Shown: piece after piece, positions 16,560 through 24,895 of the stretch | Layout of the letters: every line of letters begins with the position of its first letter | Numbering within the stretch: the first letter of the stretch is position 1 | Source of the DNA: JBEKHT01 sp049511715 | GTDB taxonomy: Bacteria; Chloroflexota; Anaerolineae; Anaerolineales; RBG-16-64-43 | Length of the DNA: 64,000 nt | Reading direction: 5' to 3' | Assembly: GCA_049511715.1 (NCBI GenBank) | Contig: JBEKXU010000007.1 | Location: forward strand, 1 to 64,000 | The notes under the pieces: generated by a model | Seen by the model: the letters and a program-made list of their open reading frames with translations, nothing else | Told to the model about the DNA's origin: nothing | The model's database searches: none | Program-made: the position numbers and the translations under genes

Positions 16560-18971
16560 ATGTCTATTTCCCTCTCGGGTCCCCACTATCAATTCGACCT
16601 GCAACCGCAGGAGGGCGCCTGGAGCCTGCATCGCAGAACCGGCCTCGTCCCGCTCGTGGAAGGGGCGCGAATGGGAGCCGCTTGGACCGACCGGAAGGGC
16701 CGAGCCGCGTGGGTCGGATCCCTGCAAGGGAGCTCGGTTTCCTCCCGCTCAGGAGAGATTGGCGGGGTTGGGACGGTAAGTGAGTTGCTCCTGGAACGCG
16801 ACTTGCGCAGGGAAGGCTTGTGGATTGGCGTGGAGTTTGCCCTGGCTCGTGAAAAACCAATCCTTCTCTGGCGCGTACGCTTTGAAAACCGAGGAGTGCA
16901 CCCGGTTTGGCTTGATCGGTTTGATCTGCTCACCGTGGGGCCCAAGGCCCTGCGGGACACTTCGCGCTCCTGGCTCATAAGCGTGTTGCGAGGACCCTTA
17001 GCCTCGGCGGCGCCTGGCGCCTTGCGCCTGTCAGATTCTCCGGACTCCCTCACTTGTTTTGTCAATGGCTGGCAGGGGTGGAGCTTTGCGGGCAGCCTGG
17101 GCGAACGCCAGCGCCTCCCGACTTTCAAGTTGGGCCCTCTCCAGTCACCGATGCACGACAACGGGGGCGCCCGGCTCCCCGCCCATCCCGGACACTTCGT
17201 CTCGGAGATGTTCACCAGCCTGAATGACTTGAGCCAAGGCGCCAGCCTCGTCGCAGGGTTTCTTTCCCAAAAAGAAGCGTTCGGAAGTGCCGAGGTTTGG
17301 CTGGATCGGTTCGCGCCTTCCCTCTGGTTGCGGGAGAGCGGGGACGGAATGCGCCTGGATCCGACCCGCACTTTCTCCACGGATTGGGCCTGTCTGCTCC
17401 TCGCCGCCGAGGGAGAGGAACTCCTGGGAACCTATCTTGAGAGCGTCGGGGCGGCGAATCAAGCGCGTTTGCCGAAGGAAGAACCCGTTGGCTGGTGCAG
17501 TTGGTACCAGTTCTTCAAGCAGGTCAGCGAAGATGACCTGCTTGCCAACGTGGAGGCAGCGAAACAAAAGCGCTCCAGCCTTCCCATCGATGTCATTCAA
17601 CTGGATGACGGATACGAGGCCGAGCTGGGAGATTGGGACAGGCGCAACGAAAGGTTCCCCCACGACTTTCGATGGCTGGCGGGAAAGATCCGGGAAGCCG
17701 GGTTCACGCCGGGCTTGTGGCTGGCCCCGTTCCTGGCGAAAGACTCTTCACAGCTGTCCAGGCAGCATCCGCAATGGCTTCTTCGCAGCAGGCTGATCGG
17801 CCGCGCTTCCGCCGGGTTTTCTCTCGATGGTTTCTTGGGCGCACTTGATCCCACGCGACCGGAGGTCCTGGACCATCTGCAGAAACTCATTCGCACGGCG
17901 GTCGCCGAGTGGGGGTTCGGCTACTTGAAGCTCGATTTCCTGTATGCGGGCGCGCTGCGCGGGAGGTATACCGACCCCACGGTGACGAGAGCTCAGGCCT
18001 TGCGTCGAGCCTTGGAAGCAATTCGCCAGTCCGCCGGAGAGGACACTTTTCTCGTCGGGTGCGGGTGTCCCCTGGGGTCCGGTATTGGGGTTTTCGACGC
18101 CATGCGGATTGGCGAGGATGTCGATCGAAACTGGTACCCCACATTCCGAGGACTCACCCGCTTTCTGCGCGAAGATCCGTCCTTTCCGGCGGCAAGAAAT
18201 GCCATCCGCAACACACTCACCCGCAGCGTGCTCAGCCACCGGTGGTGGCTTAATGATCCGGACTGCCTGATTGTCCGCGAGACCGATAACAATCTCTCCA
18301 CGGCCGAAAGGCAGTCCCTGGCGACCGCGCTGGCCGTATCCGGCGGGATGATCGTGTTCTCGGATGACCTGCGGAACCTTTCCGGGCCCTCCGAGCGAAT
18401 AGCCCAGGCCCTGCTCCCGGCTCAGGGCCCGGCGGGTCGCGTCCTGGACTGGGCGGACCGCGACTATCCCTCCTTAGTCTTGGTGACCCACCGGGGCGCG
18501 CTGGGGCAATGGACGACTCTGGCGGTCTTCAACTGGAGTGACCGGGAAGACGACATTGAGGTTCCGCTGGAGCGCGTCGGTTGGTCTGAGGGAATGGTCG
18601 TCCACAGCTTCTGGGACGATGAGCTCTACGAGGTTCGGGGGAGGGGGATTGTGCTTCAAGGGATCGAACCCCACGGATGCCGACTCCTGGCCGCTTTTCC
18701 AAGAATGCGGACGGCCTCCTGGGTCGGGAGCACACTACATGTCTCTCAAGGGCGGGAGGTCGCGAGCTGGGCTGCCGGGGTGGAGGGGGCGGTTTGCCAA
18801 CTCCGGGTTGGGCGGAAGGCCGAGGGGGAGATACTTCTGGCATTTCCGACCCGGCCTACCGGGGCCCAGATCAACGGACAGGCAGTCTCAGGAAGGGACC
18901 GCGGCTCGGGGATCTGGGAGTTCGCTGTCTCCCTTGACCAGCAGGCGGAACTGCGGATCTGGTATGAATAG
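16560..18971 (+). CDS. GH36-family glycoside hydrolase (alpha-galactosidase-like)
   Basis: An 803-residue enzyme with the GH36 layout: N-terminal beta-sandwich (to about 290), TIM barrel (EPVGWCSWYQFFKQVSEDDL; PIDVIQLDDGYEAELGDW) and C-terminal beta domain. The nucleophile is D459 in GYLKLDFLYAGAL and the likely acid/base D520 in DAMRIGEDVDRNW, by motif with characterised GH36. No signal peptide, so cytoplasmic. Substrate could be alpha-galactosides, but GH36 also holds alpha-N-acetylgalactosaminidases and related enzymes. An ATG at 16524 is in frame but would lie upstream of the predicted transcription start; 16560 is preferred, though neither has a clear ribosome-binding site. Confidence 0.85.
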   Translation: MSISLSGPHYQFDLQPQEGAWSLHRRTGLVPLVEGARMGAAWTDRKGRAAWVGSLQGSSVSSRSGEIGGVGTVSELLLERDLRREGLWIGVEFALAREKPILLWRVRFENRGVHPVWLDRFDLLTVGPKALRDTSRSWLISVLRGPLASAAPGALRLSDSPDSLTCFVNGWQGWSFAGSLGERQRLPTFKLGPLQSPMHDNGGARLPAHPGHFVSEMFTSLNDLSQGASLVAGFLSQKEAFGSAEVWLDRFAPSLWLRESGDGMRLDPTRTFSTDWACLLLAAEGEELLGTYLESVGAANQARLPKEEPVGWCSWYQFFKQVSEDDLLANVEAAKQKRSSLPIDVIQLDDGYEAELGDWDRRNERFPHDFRWLAGKIREAGFTPGLWLAPFLAKDSSQLSRQHPQWLLRSRLIGRASAGFSLDGFLGALDPTRPEVLDHLQKLIRTAVAEWGFGYLKLDFLYAGALRGRYTDPTVTRAQALRRALEAIRQSAGEDTFLVGCGCPLGSGIGVFDAMRIGEDVDRNWYPTFRGLTRFLREDPSFPAARNAIRNTLTRSVLSHRWWLNDPDCLIVRETDNNLSTAERQSLATALAVSGGMIVFSDDLRNLSGPSERIAQALLPAQGPAGRVLDWADRDYPSLVLVTHRGALGQWTTLAVFNWSDREDDIEVPLERVGWSEGMVVHSFWDDELYEVRGRGIVLQGIEPHGCRLLAAFPRMRTASWVGSTLHVSQGREVASWAAGVEGAVCQLRVGRKAEGEILLAFPTRPTGAQINGQAVSGRDRGSGIWEFAVSLDQQAELRIWYE

Positions 18972-19021
18972 AGGCAGGCTGGTTCCCGCTGCCAAGCGAC
19001 AACACGCCGGAGGTGAAGACG

Positions 19022-21151
19022 TTGCCCTCTGACCCGATGCATTACTTCTTTCATCCCAACGCCATCGTCGCCGTCGGGATCTCACGCAGCCCGACCAAGC
19101 TTGGGTACGGCCTCGCTCGCAATCTGCTGAGAACATCGCCCGTGCCTGTTTTCCTGGTTCATCCGCAGGGGGGGAGCTGGAACGGGACGCGCGTGTACCG
19201 ATCCCTCGAGGAGATTGAGACGCCCGTCGACTTGGCGGTCATCCTAGTTTCCGCTCCGGGCGTTCCGGAAGTCCTGCGGGCATGCGGCGATCATGGGGTG
19301 AAGGCGGCGATTGTCCAGGCGGGAGGGTTTCGCGAATCCGGCCCCCGAGGGGCCGAGCTGGAGCGGGAGCTGATCGCTGCCGCAGAAGCGGCCAACATTC
19401 GGGTCATGGGACCAAACTGCATCGGGGTGATCGATACTCATCTTCCTCTGGACACGACCTTTCTGTTTTCCTACGAACATGTTCCCGGCGGCTTGGCTTT
19501 TGTCTCGCATTCGGGGGCTACTTGTGCGGGGATGCTTGACTGGGCCCACCATGAGGGCTGGGGAATCTCTCGGCTGGTCAGCCTAGGAAACGCTGCCGAC
19601 CTGACCGAATGTGATGCGTTGCTTTCCCTGATGAGTGACAAGAACACCCGCAGCATTGCCCTCTACCTGGAAGGGGTTCGCTCGGGGGACCGGTTCGTGC
19701 AGGTAGCTGCGCAAGTGACACGTGCCAAGCCTCTGGTCGCCATGAAAGTAGGGGCGACTCAGGCGGGGAGCCGCGCGGTGGCCTCTCACACGGGGGCGCT
19801 GGCAGGGAGTGACCGGGTCTACGAAGCCGCCCTCCGCCGTTGCGGTATTGTCCGCGCGCGAACTTTCGATGAGCTTATTGACTGGTCCCGTTGCCTGGCG
19901 GAAATGCCCTTGCCCAAGGGACCGAGACTGGCCATCCTTACGAATGCGGGCGGACCCGGAGTCATCGCCGCGGATTCCTCCGAGGGGAACCATCTTGAAC
20001 TCACGCCATTGTCAAGTCGGACGCAGGATGAACTTCGCGCCCTACTGCCCCCCGCGGCCGGACTCGGCAATCCCATTGACACCCTGGCCTCCGGCGGTCC
20101 CGAGCAGCATGCCGCTTGCGCCCGGATCCTCCTGGATGACCCCGAGGTGAATGCTTTGGCGGTCGTCATCGTTCCTCCTCCGATGTTCTCGACCGAAGAG
20201 GTCGCTCGCGCGCTGGTCCCGGTGTTGCGGGTCGCGTCCAAGCCTTCCGCCGTGTGCGTGCTGGGTGGAACTCTGGCCGAACCAGCCCGGGCTGTCTTTC
20301 GCGAGGCCGAGATCCCCGACTACCCGACCCCGGAGCGCGCGGTCGGAGCGATCGGCGCGCTTTGGGCCCGCCGCAGGATGCTGGATGTCTTGGACCAGCC
20401 GCCCATTATCGTGACGGCGCTTCGATCCGCGTTCCTCAAAGGACTGCTTGCGGAGGAGCCTGCAGGGCCTCTGTCGGCGGGCTCGGCTCTCCGGCTCATG
20501 GAGGGCTGTGGGGTACCCACCCCGGAATGGGAACTAGTCGCCTCCGAGGAGCAAGCGCGAAAGGCCGCGGCGAGGATTGGTTACCCCGTGGCGGTCAAGG
20601 TGGCCAGCCCCGATGTCATTCACAAATCTGAACAGAGAGGGGTACGGCTGGGGATCGACCGCGAAGAGGAAGTTTCCAAGATCTTTCGCGAGATGCAATC
20701 TCGCTTGGGTGGGGTGGACCGCCCCGTACCCCTCCTGGTCCAGCGCATGGTCGCCCCGGGGCAGGAGGTCATCGTCGGCGCGCTGCGGGATCCGCAGTTT
20801 GGCCCTCTCGTGATGTTCGGACTGGGAGGAAAGGAGGTGGAGGGGATCGGCGACGTTGCTTTTGCTCTGGCTCCCCTCAGACCCTGCGATGTCGATTTCC
20901 TCCTGGACCACACCTGGGCCGGTCGAAGACTAAAGGGCTTCCGGGATCTTCCGGCTGGCGATCGGATGGCTGTGAGCCGCACTCTCGCGGTGCTGGGCGA
21001 ACTACTGACGGCCTATCCCGAACTGGAATCCGTTGAAATCAATCCTCTGATCGTCCTCGGAAAGGACATGGGAGCCTTTGCGGTCGACGTCCGCGCCAGC
21101 CTCCGCGCTGGCGCGCAAAGGGGCTCTCAGCAGGATCCCGAGAAAACCTAG
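19022..21151 (+). CDS. ADP-forming acyl-CoA (acetate-CoA) synthetase, fused alpha-beta
   Basis: A 709-residue single-chain enzyme of the NDP-forming acyl-CoA synthetase family, converting acyl-CoA + ADP + Pi to acid + CoA + ATP or the reverse. The N-terminal CoA-binding domain begins HPNAIVAVGISRSPTKLGYGL; the ligase domains include VMGPNCIGVID, VSHSGATCAGMLDW and SHTGALAGSDRVYEAALRRCG; the C-terminal ATP-grasp half includes GYPVAVKVASPDVIHKSEQRG and VEINPLIVL. GGAGGTG at 19009-19015 fits the TTG at 19022 best; an in-frame ATG at 19037 is the alternative. Follows GH36 by 50 bp, so possibly co-transcribed. Protein acetyltransferase-type relatives have an added GNAT domain, absent here. Confidence 0.88.
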   Translation: MPSDPMHYFFHPNAIVAVGISRSPTKLGYGLARNLLRTSPVPVFLVHPQGGSWNGTRVYRSLEEIETPVDLAVILVSAPGVPEVLRACGDHGVKAAIVQAGGFRESGPRGAELERELIAAAEAANIRVMGPNCIGVIDTHLPLDTTFLFSYEHVPGGLAFVSHSGATCAGMLDWAHHEGWGISRLVSLGNAADLTECDALLSLMSDKNTRSIALYLEGVRSGDRFVQVAAQVTRAKPLVAMKVGATQAGSRAVASHTGALAGSDRVYEAALRRCGIVRARTFDELIDWSRCLAEMPLPKGPRLAILTNAGGPGVIAADSSEGNHLELTPLSSRTQDELRALLPPAAGLGNPIDTLASGGPEQHAACARILLDDPEVNALAVVIVPPPMFSTEEVARALVPVLRVASKPSAVCVLGGTLAEPARAVFREAEIPDYPTPERAVGAIGALWARRRMLDVLDQPPIIVTALRSAFLKGLLAEEPAGPLSAGSALRLMEGCGVPTPEWELVASEEQARKAAARIGYPVAVKVASPDVIHKSEQRGVRLGIDREEEVSKIFREMQSRLGGVDRPVPLLVQRMVAPGQEVIVGALRDPQFGPLVMFGLGGKEVEGIGDVAFALAPLRPCDVDFLLDHTWAGRRLKGFRDLPAGDRMAVSRTLAVLGELLTAYPELESVEINPLIVLGKDMGAFAVDVRASLRAGAQRGSQQDPEKT

Positions 21152-21696
21152 CGCGGGGGAGTAACCAGACAGGGGGCCTTCTGCAAGAACGGGAAATCCC
21201 TCTCGCTGGATGTGGTCCTCGGCGAGCTTCCCTTGGAGGGGCCCGTCCCGAGAAGGACAAAGTGTGGCAGGGCCGACATGGTCTGGCTCAGGCGGATTTC
21301 CGGCCCGTCAAGGCTCGCTGCGTTTTCGTCGCGTGGGTCGGCGGTGATCTCTGCCTCGATCGCAATGGCCCTGAGAACCCTGCCGGTTCTGGGGAAGGGA
21401 GCAGACCGGCAACACCATCGCGGTCTGGGGGGCACGAAACCATACCTGGCGCTTTGCCTTTGAGTGCAGGCGAGGCTGGGCCGCGTCATGGGGCGTCCGG
21501 CTCAGCGTGCTCATTGCCGAGCCGTCTGTCCGCTGAGAACTCGGCTCCCGGCAATGGGGTTGAAAAACAGAGCGGCTCGTTCTTATCGCCTTGCTGGAGC
21601 GGCCGAGGGGGCCTCACCTCTTGGGATTGTCCTCTGGAGCGCATTCCGCCAGGACGCGGTGGGCTCGCTCGTCCGGCGCATCCCCTCGCAGGGCCT
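21152..21696. other. 545-bp gap between convergent genes, no recognisable gene
   Basis: The minus strand is open over 21148-21489 with protein-like composition (for example DGPEIRLSQTMSALPHFVLL) but no family I know and no ribosome-binding site. It could be a decayed gene or noise. No hairpin with a T tract was seen. Confidence 0.4.
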
Positions 21697-22719
21697 TCAT
21701 TGTGCGACTACTCTGGACCGCAGGAAGCCCAACCTGGCTTCCACCAGGCCGGCGCTTCGTTGCAGAGCCTCCCAAGGGCTGCTGGCCTCGATGGCCAGCG
21801 AGGCGGAAACACTCCCGCGCAGGGCGGCCTCCACCGGGCTCAGATTCTCGCACCAGCCGGCCAGGAAACCGCCGGAGAAGGCATCCCCGACGCCGGTCGG
21901 GTTGCGAGGAGAGGAAACCGGGTAGGCGGGCAGTTGATAATGCTTTCCAGATTGCCGGTCGAAGAGCCAGCAACCCAACGGGCCGCGTTTGATCACGACG
22001 ACTTGAGGGCCGGCCTCGGCGAATCGTTCAGCCATCTCTTGGAGGTCGCGTGTCATTTCTCTGAAAAGAACGCGCGCCTTCCTCTCAGCGACGATCAGAG
22101 CGGTCACTCCATGCAGAAGAACGGGGAGTTCCCGCAGAAGAGACGGCTCCATGTACCGCGCGGAGGGATCGAGGGTCAATGTCGGCAGACCAGCCTGCCG
22201 AAGGCTGACGGGGAGGGTGAGGTGAGTAATGAGGTGGCCGGGGGCCAGGTGCACGCCTTGAACTCCTCGATAGTCCGCGGGAAAATCTGCGGGACGCACA
22301 GCCGTAGGAGGGAAACTCTCCCGGGACTGTTCGCCTTCTTCGGGTGAAGTGTAGTGGGCCAGATCCTTTGGCAAAGGGGCCCCCAGTCTCCCGAATTGAC
22401 GAACCGGATCTCGCTCGGAGTGCTCATCCCATGAGCGGTACCAGCGGAAGGAGGCGCAAGGGTAGGAACCCGGCAATACGCGGACTCCGGCGGTATCGAT
22501 TCCTCGTTGTCGCATCTCCTCCAGGCGCATCTGGGGGTAGTTTTCGCCCACCCGTGCGACCAACCCGACAGGGCGGGGTGTCCAAACTCGGGCCCCGACG
22601 GCAGAAGTCAAGGCACTGCCCCCCGGAAGCCTAAGGAAGATCTCGTCGTTAGGCGAGATCGTGTAGCTTTCGCTGAGCGTGCCAACCATAACCAGCTGAG
22701 GAATCTCGATTTCAGGCAT
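21697..22719 (-). CDS. PfkB-family carbohydrate kinase
   Basis: A 340-residue ribokinase-fold protein. The N-terminal substrate region (LRLPGGSALTSAVGARVW) and the C-terminal anion-hole motif NPTGVGDAFSGGFLAGW with the catalytic Asp (normally DTxGAGDxF) are present; the first motif residue is Asn rather than Asp. Between them lies a longer than usual lid region. The sugar or nucleoside substrate cannot be told. The ATG at 22719 follows a GAAGAG stretch; the open frame continues upstream but crosses the promoter of the divergent regulator. Confidence 0.85.
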   Translation of the reverse strand: MPEIEIPQLVMVGTLSESYTISPNDEIFLRLPGGSALTSAVGARVWTPRPVGLVARVGENYPQMRLEEMRQRGIDTAGVRVLPGSYPCASFRWYRSWDEHSERDPVRQFGRLGAPLPKDLAHYTSPEEGEQSRESFPPTAVRPADFPADYRGVQGVHLAPGHLITHLTLPVSLRQAGLPTLTLDPSARYMEPSLLRELPVLLHGVTALIVAERKARVLFREMTRDLQEMAERFAEAGPQVVVIKRGPLGCWLFDRQSGKHYQLPAYPVSSPRNPTGVGDAFSGGFLAGWCENLSPVEAALRGSVSASLAIEASSPWEALQRSAGLVEARLGFLRSRVVAQ

Positions 22720-22765
22720 TTTCTCTTCGCACCGGTCGAGCGATCGTTGTGGTTTCCTTGCTGCC

Positions 22766-22795
22766 TTGCACGCCTTTTGGCGAACAGTATATAAT
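22766..22795 (+). promoter_or_regulatory. Promoter of the winged-helix regulator gene
   Basis: TTGCAC (22766-22771), 18-bp spacer, perfect TATAAT (22790-22795). Predicted start about 22802. Confidence 0.65.
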
Positions 22796-22865
22796 ACGCG
22801 GTGCGGTGGCTCCATCCATGTCCTGGCCGAATGGAGCGCCGCTCTTTTCCCAGGTCCACAACCCA

Positions 22866-23546
22866 ATGCCGTTGGCGAAGATCCTTCTTATCGAGAGCGA
22901 GCGAACCACGATCCCGTCTCAGGGATCCGCTTTGTTGAAAAAGGGGTTTGCCTTGATGGTGGAGAATTCCCCCCACAAGGCAATCGAACGCGCGCGGGCG
23001 ACCGCTCCCGATGTCGTTGTGTTGGATGCCGTCTCGCTCCGAACCAGCGGGGTGCGTCTCTCGCGCACCTTGCATTCGAAACTGAACGGGTGCCCGATCG
23101 TCTTGATCACTCGTGCCCAGCTCGACAGTTCGGCGGAGGCTGGCGCGAGCGTCGTCCTGGTTCCCCCATTTACTCCTCGCAAATTGATCAACGCGATCCG
23201 ACGATTGATGCCAGGGGACGAGGATAGTTGTCTTCAAGTAGGGCCCATCAAACTCAACCTGGCCCAGGGCAAAGTGTCCTGTGGTGGGCGCGAGGATCAC
23301 GTGACCCCCAAGCAGGCTCGCCTACTGGAGGTCCTGATGCGCCACCCGGGCCAACTGCTGACGAGAAAGTTTCTCCTTAAAGCGGTTTGGGAAACCGATT
23401 ATACCGGAGACACGCGCACGCTCGATGTGCACGTGTCCTGGCTCCGGCAAGTGGTGGAAGCGGACCCCGAACATCCCCGCTATGTCAAGACGATCCGCGG
23501 GATGGGCTATCGTCTGGATGTCCCCGAGGTCGGCCGCAAGACCTGA
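22866..23546 (+). CDS. OmpR-type winged-helix regulator with degenerate receiver
   Basis: A 226-residue protein. Residues 1-115 have the receiver layout (AKILLIESERTTIP...PDVVVLDAVSL...LVPPFTPRKL), with D54 at the phosphoacceptor position. However, the acidic pair of strand 1 is replaced (IESER) and the conserved Lys of the K-P-F motif is Pro100, so normal phosphorylation is doubtful. Residues 122-217 are a complete OmpR/PhoB winged helix (VTPKQARLLEVLMRHPGQLL; GDTRTLDVHVSWLRQVVE; RYVKTIRGMGYRLDVP). An ATG at 22818 is in frame; 22866 fits the receiver start better. No kinase neighbour. Its 3' end overlaps the convergent methyltransferase by 40 bp. Confidence 0.85.
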   Translation: MPLAKILLIESERTTIPSQGSALLKKGFALMVENSPHKAIERARATAPDVVVLDAVSLRTSGVRLSRTLHSKLNGCPIVLITRAQLDSSAEAGASVVLVPPFTPRKLINAIRRLMPGDEDSCLQVGPIKLNLAQGKVSCGGREDHVTPKQARLLEVLMRHPGQLLTRKFLLKAVWETDYTGDTRTLDVHVSWLRQVVEADPEHPRYVKTIRGMGYRLDVPEVGRKT

Positions 23547-24865
23547 TCTCCCGGCCACGAAAAAGCGAACTCGGTGGCGGCCAGGTTGCCTGCCGCGCTG
23601 AAGGCCTGGACGCGTACCGTGTATTCTCCGGCGGAGGCATACGCATGCTCCAGGGCAGTGGGGGCGGTTGCCCCGCGCCAGGGCCGAGGCCCCTGCGCCA
23701 AGCTGCGGAAAACCGGCGGCCGATAGTCGAAGTCTGCCTCCCAGTAGTCTAGAGAGGTCGGAAAGCCCTGCGGTTCGCAGGGCCGGAAGTCCTGAAGACC
23801 AACGCGGATCCCTTCGGGAGTGCTCTCGGTCGCGAGACTCAGGATTCCGTCGAGCCTTTCAGCCCTGGCTCCCTGGTCTGTGCCTGCTCTCGTGGCTTCT
23901 TCCAGGAGGAACGGTTCAGCCTGCGCAAGCGTCATGCGACGCAGGCCAATCCGGATGGCCTGAGGGAGAAGGTCGACCCCGACCCATTTGCGGCCGAGAC
24001 TTTCGGCCACCCTGAGGGTCGTTCCCGATCCGCAGAAGAAGTCGGCCACCCAGTCTCCCGGATCACTGGAGGCAAGGAGAACGCGCTCCAGCAAGGCCTG
24101 GGGCTTCTGCGTGGGGTAGCCGGTACGCTCAGCGTGCAGGCGGGCGACCACGGGAAAATACCACCAGTCCTCGGGGACTTTTCCTCGGTCCAGGTCTGGC
24201 GTTTTTCCAAACCCGGCGCGTTTCGATGAGGCGAAAGTCCTTCGGGTGGACGGATTGTAGGGGATCCGAACTCGATCCGCTCGAAACAGATGCTGATCAC
24301 CCTTCCGGTACGCCAGCAGCGTGTCGTGTTTCCGGTTGAAATAGGACCGGACCGGCGAGGGCCCGTGATAAACCCAAATGATCTCATTGAGAAAGTGGTC
24401 CCGGCCAAAGATCTCGTCGAGCAGCAGCCGGGCGTAATGAACCAACCGCCAATCTAGGTGCAGGTAAAGGGTTCCATCCTCGGCCAGCAGGTCGCGGATC
24501 AGAACCAGCCGGGGATACAGCCAGGAAAGATACTCCTCCAGTCCGGACCAAACATCCTGATACCCGTCGCCAAGTTGCCATGCTTCCGGTTTCCTGGAAT
24601 CCTCACCCTGCCCGATGCGACGCGGAAATTCCTTTCCCGTTCCGAAGGGCGGATCCGCGTAGATCAGACGGAAGCGGTTCCGCCATTGGGGAAGCAGGGC
24701 CGTCATGACCAGGAGGTTGTCGCCCAGGATGAGCCGGTTGGGTTCGGTGCGGAGCGGCAAGGGTCCGCAGGGGTAGAGTTCGGCACGAGTCGTCAGCTGT
24801 CCCGCGGGGTATTCGATCTCCCCCTTACCGGGCCAATCCAGCAGAACGGAACGGCCTCGAGACAT
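23507..24865 (-). CDS. Beta-class DNA (adenine-N6 or cytosine-N4) methyltransferase
   Basis: A 452-residue SAM-dependent DNA methyltransferase. Motif IV DPPF (71-74) precedes motif I FFCGSGTT (276-283), the beta-class order; TGYPTQKPQALLERVLLASS (about 248-267) matches motif X. After about residue 360 a tail of about 90 residues ends with EHAYASAGEYTVRVQAF, a PKD/Ig-like strand pattern that I recall in related methyltransferases. DPPF rather than DPPY is typical of this subgroup. No restriction or specificity subunit is near, so it looks like an orphan enzyme. Convergent overlap of 40 bp with the regulator gene. Confidence 0.88.
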   Translation of the reverse strand: MSRGRSVLLDWPGKGEIEYPAGQLTTRAELYPCGPLPLRTEPNRLILGDNLLVMTALLPQWRNRFRLIYADPPFGTGKEFPRRIGQGEDSRKPEAWQLGDGYQDVWSGLEEYLSWLYPRLVLIRDLLAEDGTLYLHLDWRLVHYARLLLDEIFGRDHFLNEIIWVYHGPSPVRSYFNRKHDTLLAYRKGDQHLFRADRVRIPYNPSTRRTFASSKRAGFGKTPDLDRGKVPEDWWYFPVVARLHAERTGYPTQKPQALLERVLLASSDPGDWVADFFCGSGTTLRVAESLGRKWVGVDLLPQAIRIGLRRMTLAQAEPFLLEEATRAGTDQGARAERLDGILSLATESTPEGIRVGLQDFRPCEPQGFPTSLDYWEADFDYRPPVFRSLAQGPRPWRGATAPTALEHAYASAGEYTVRVQAFSAAGNLAATEFAFSWPGDQVLRPTSGTSRR

Positions 24866-24895
24866 GCCGGGCCTGGAGAACCCTCCGGTGGCGGT

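Noticed and set aside
19013..19021. GTG at 19013 as start of the acyl-CoA synthetase
   Set aside because: It overlaps the GGAGGTG that must serve as the ribosome-binding site; TTG 19022 has correct spacing.
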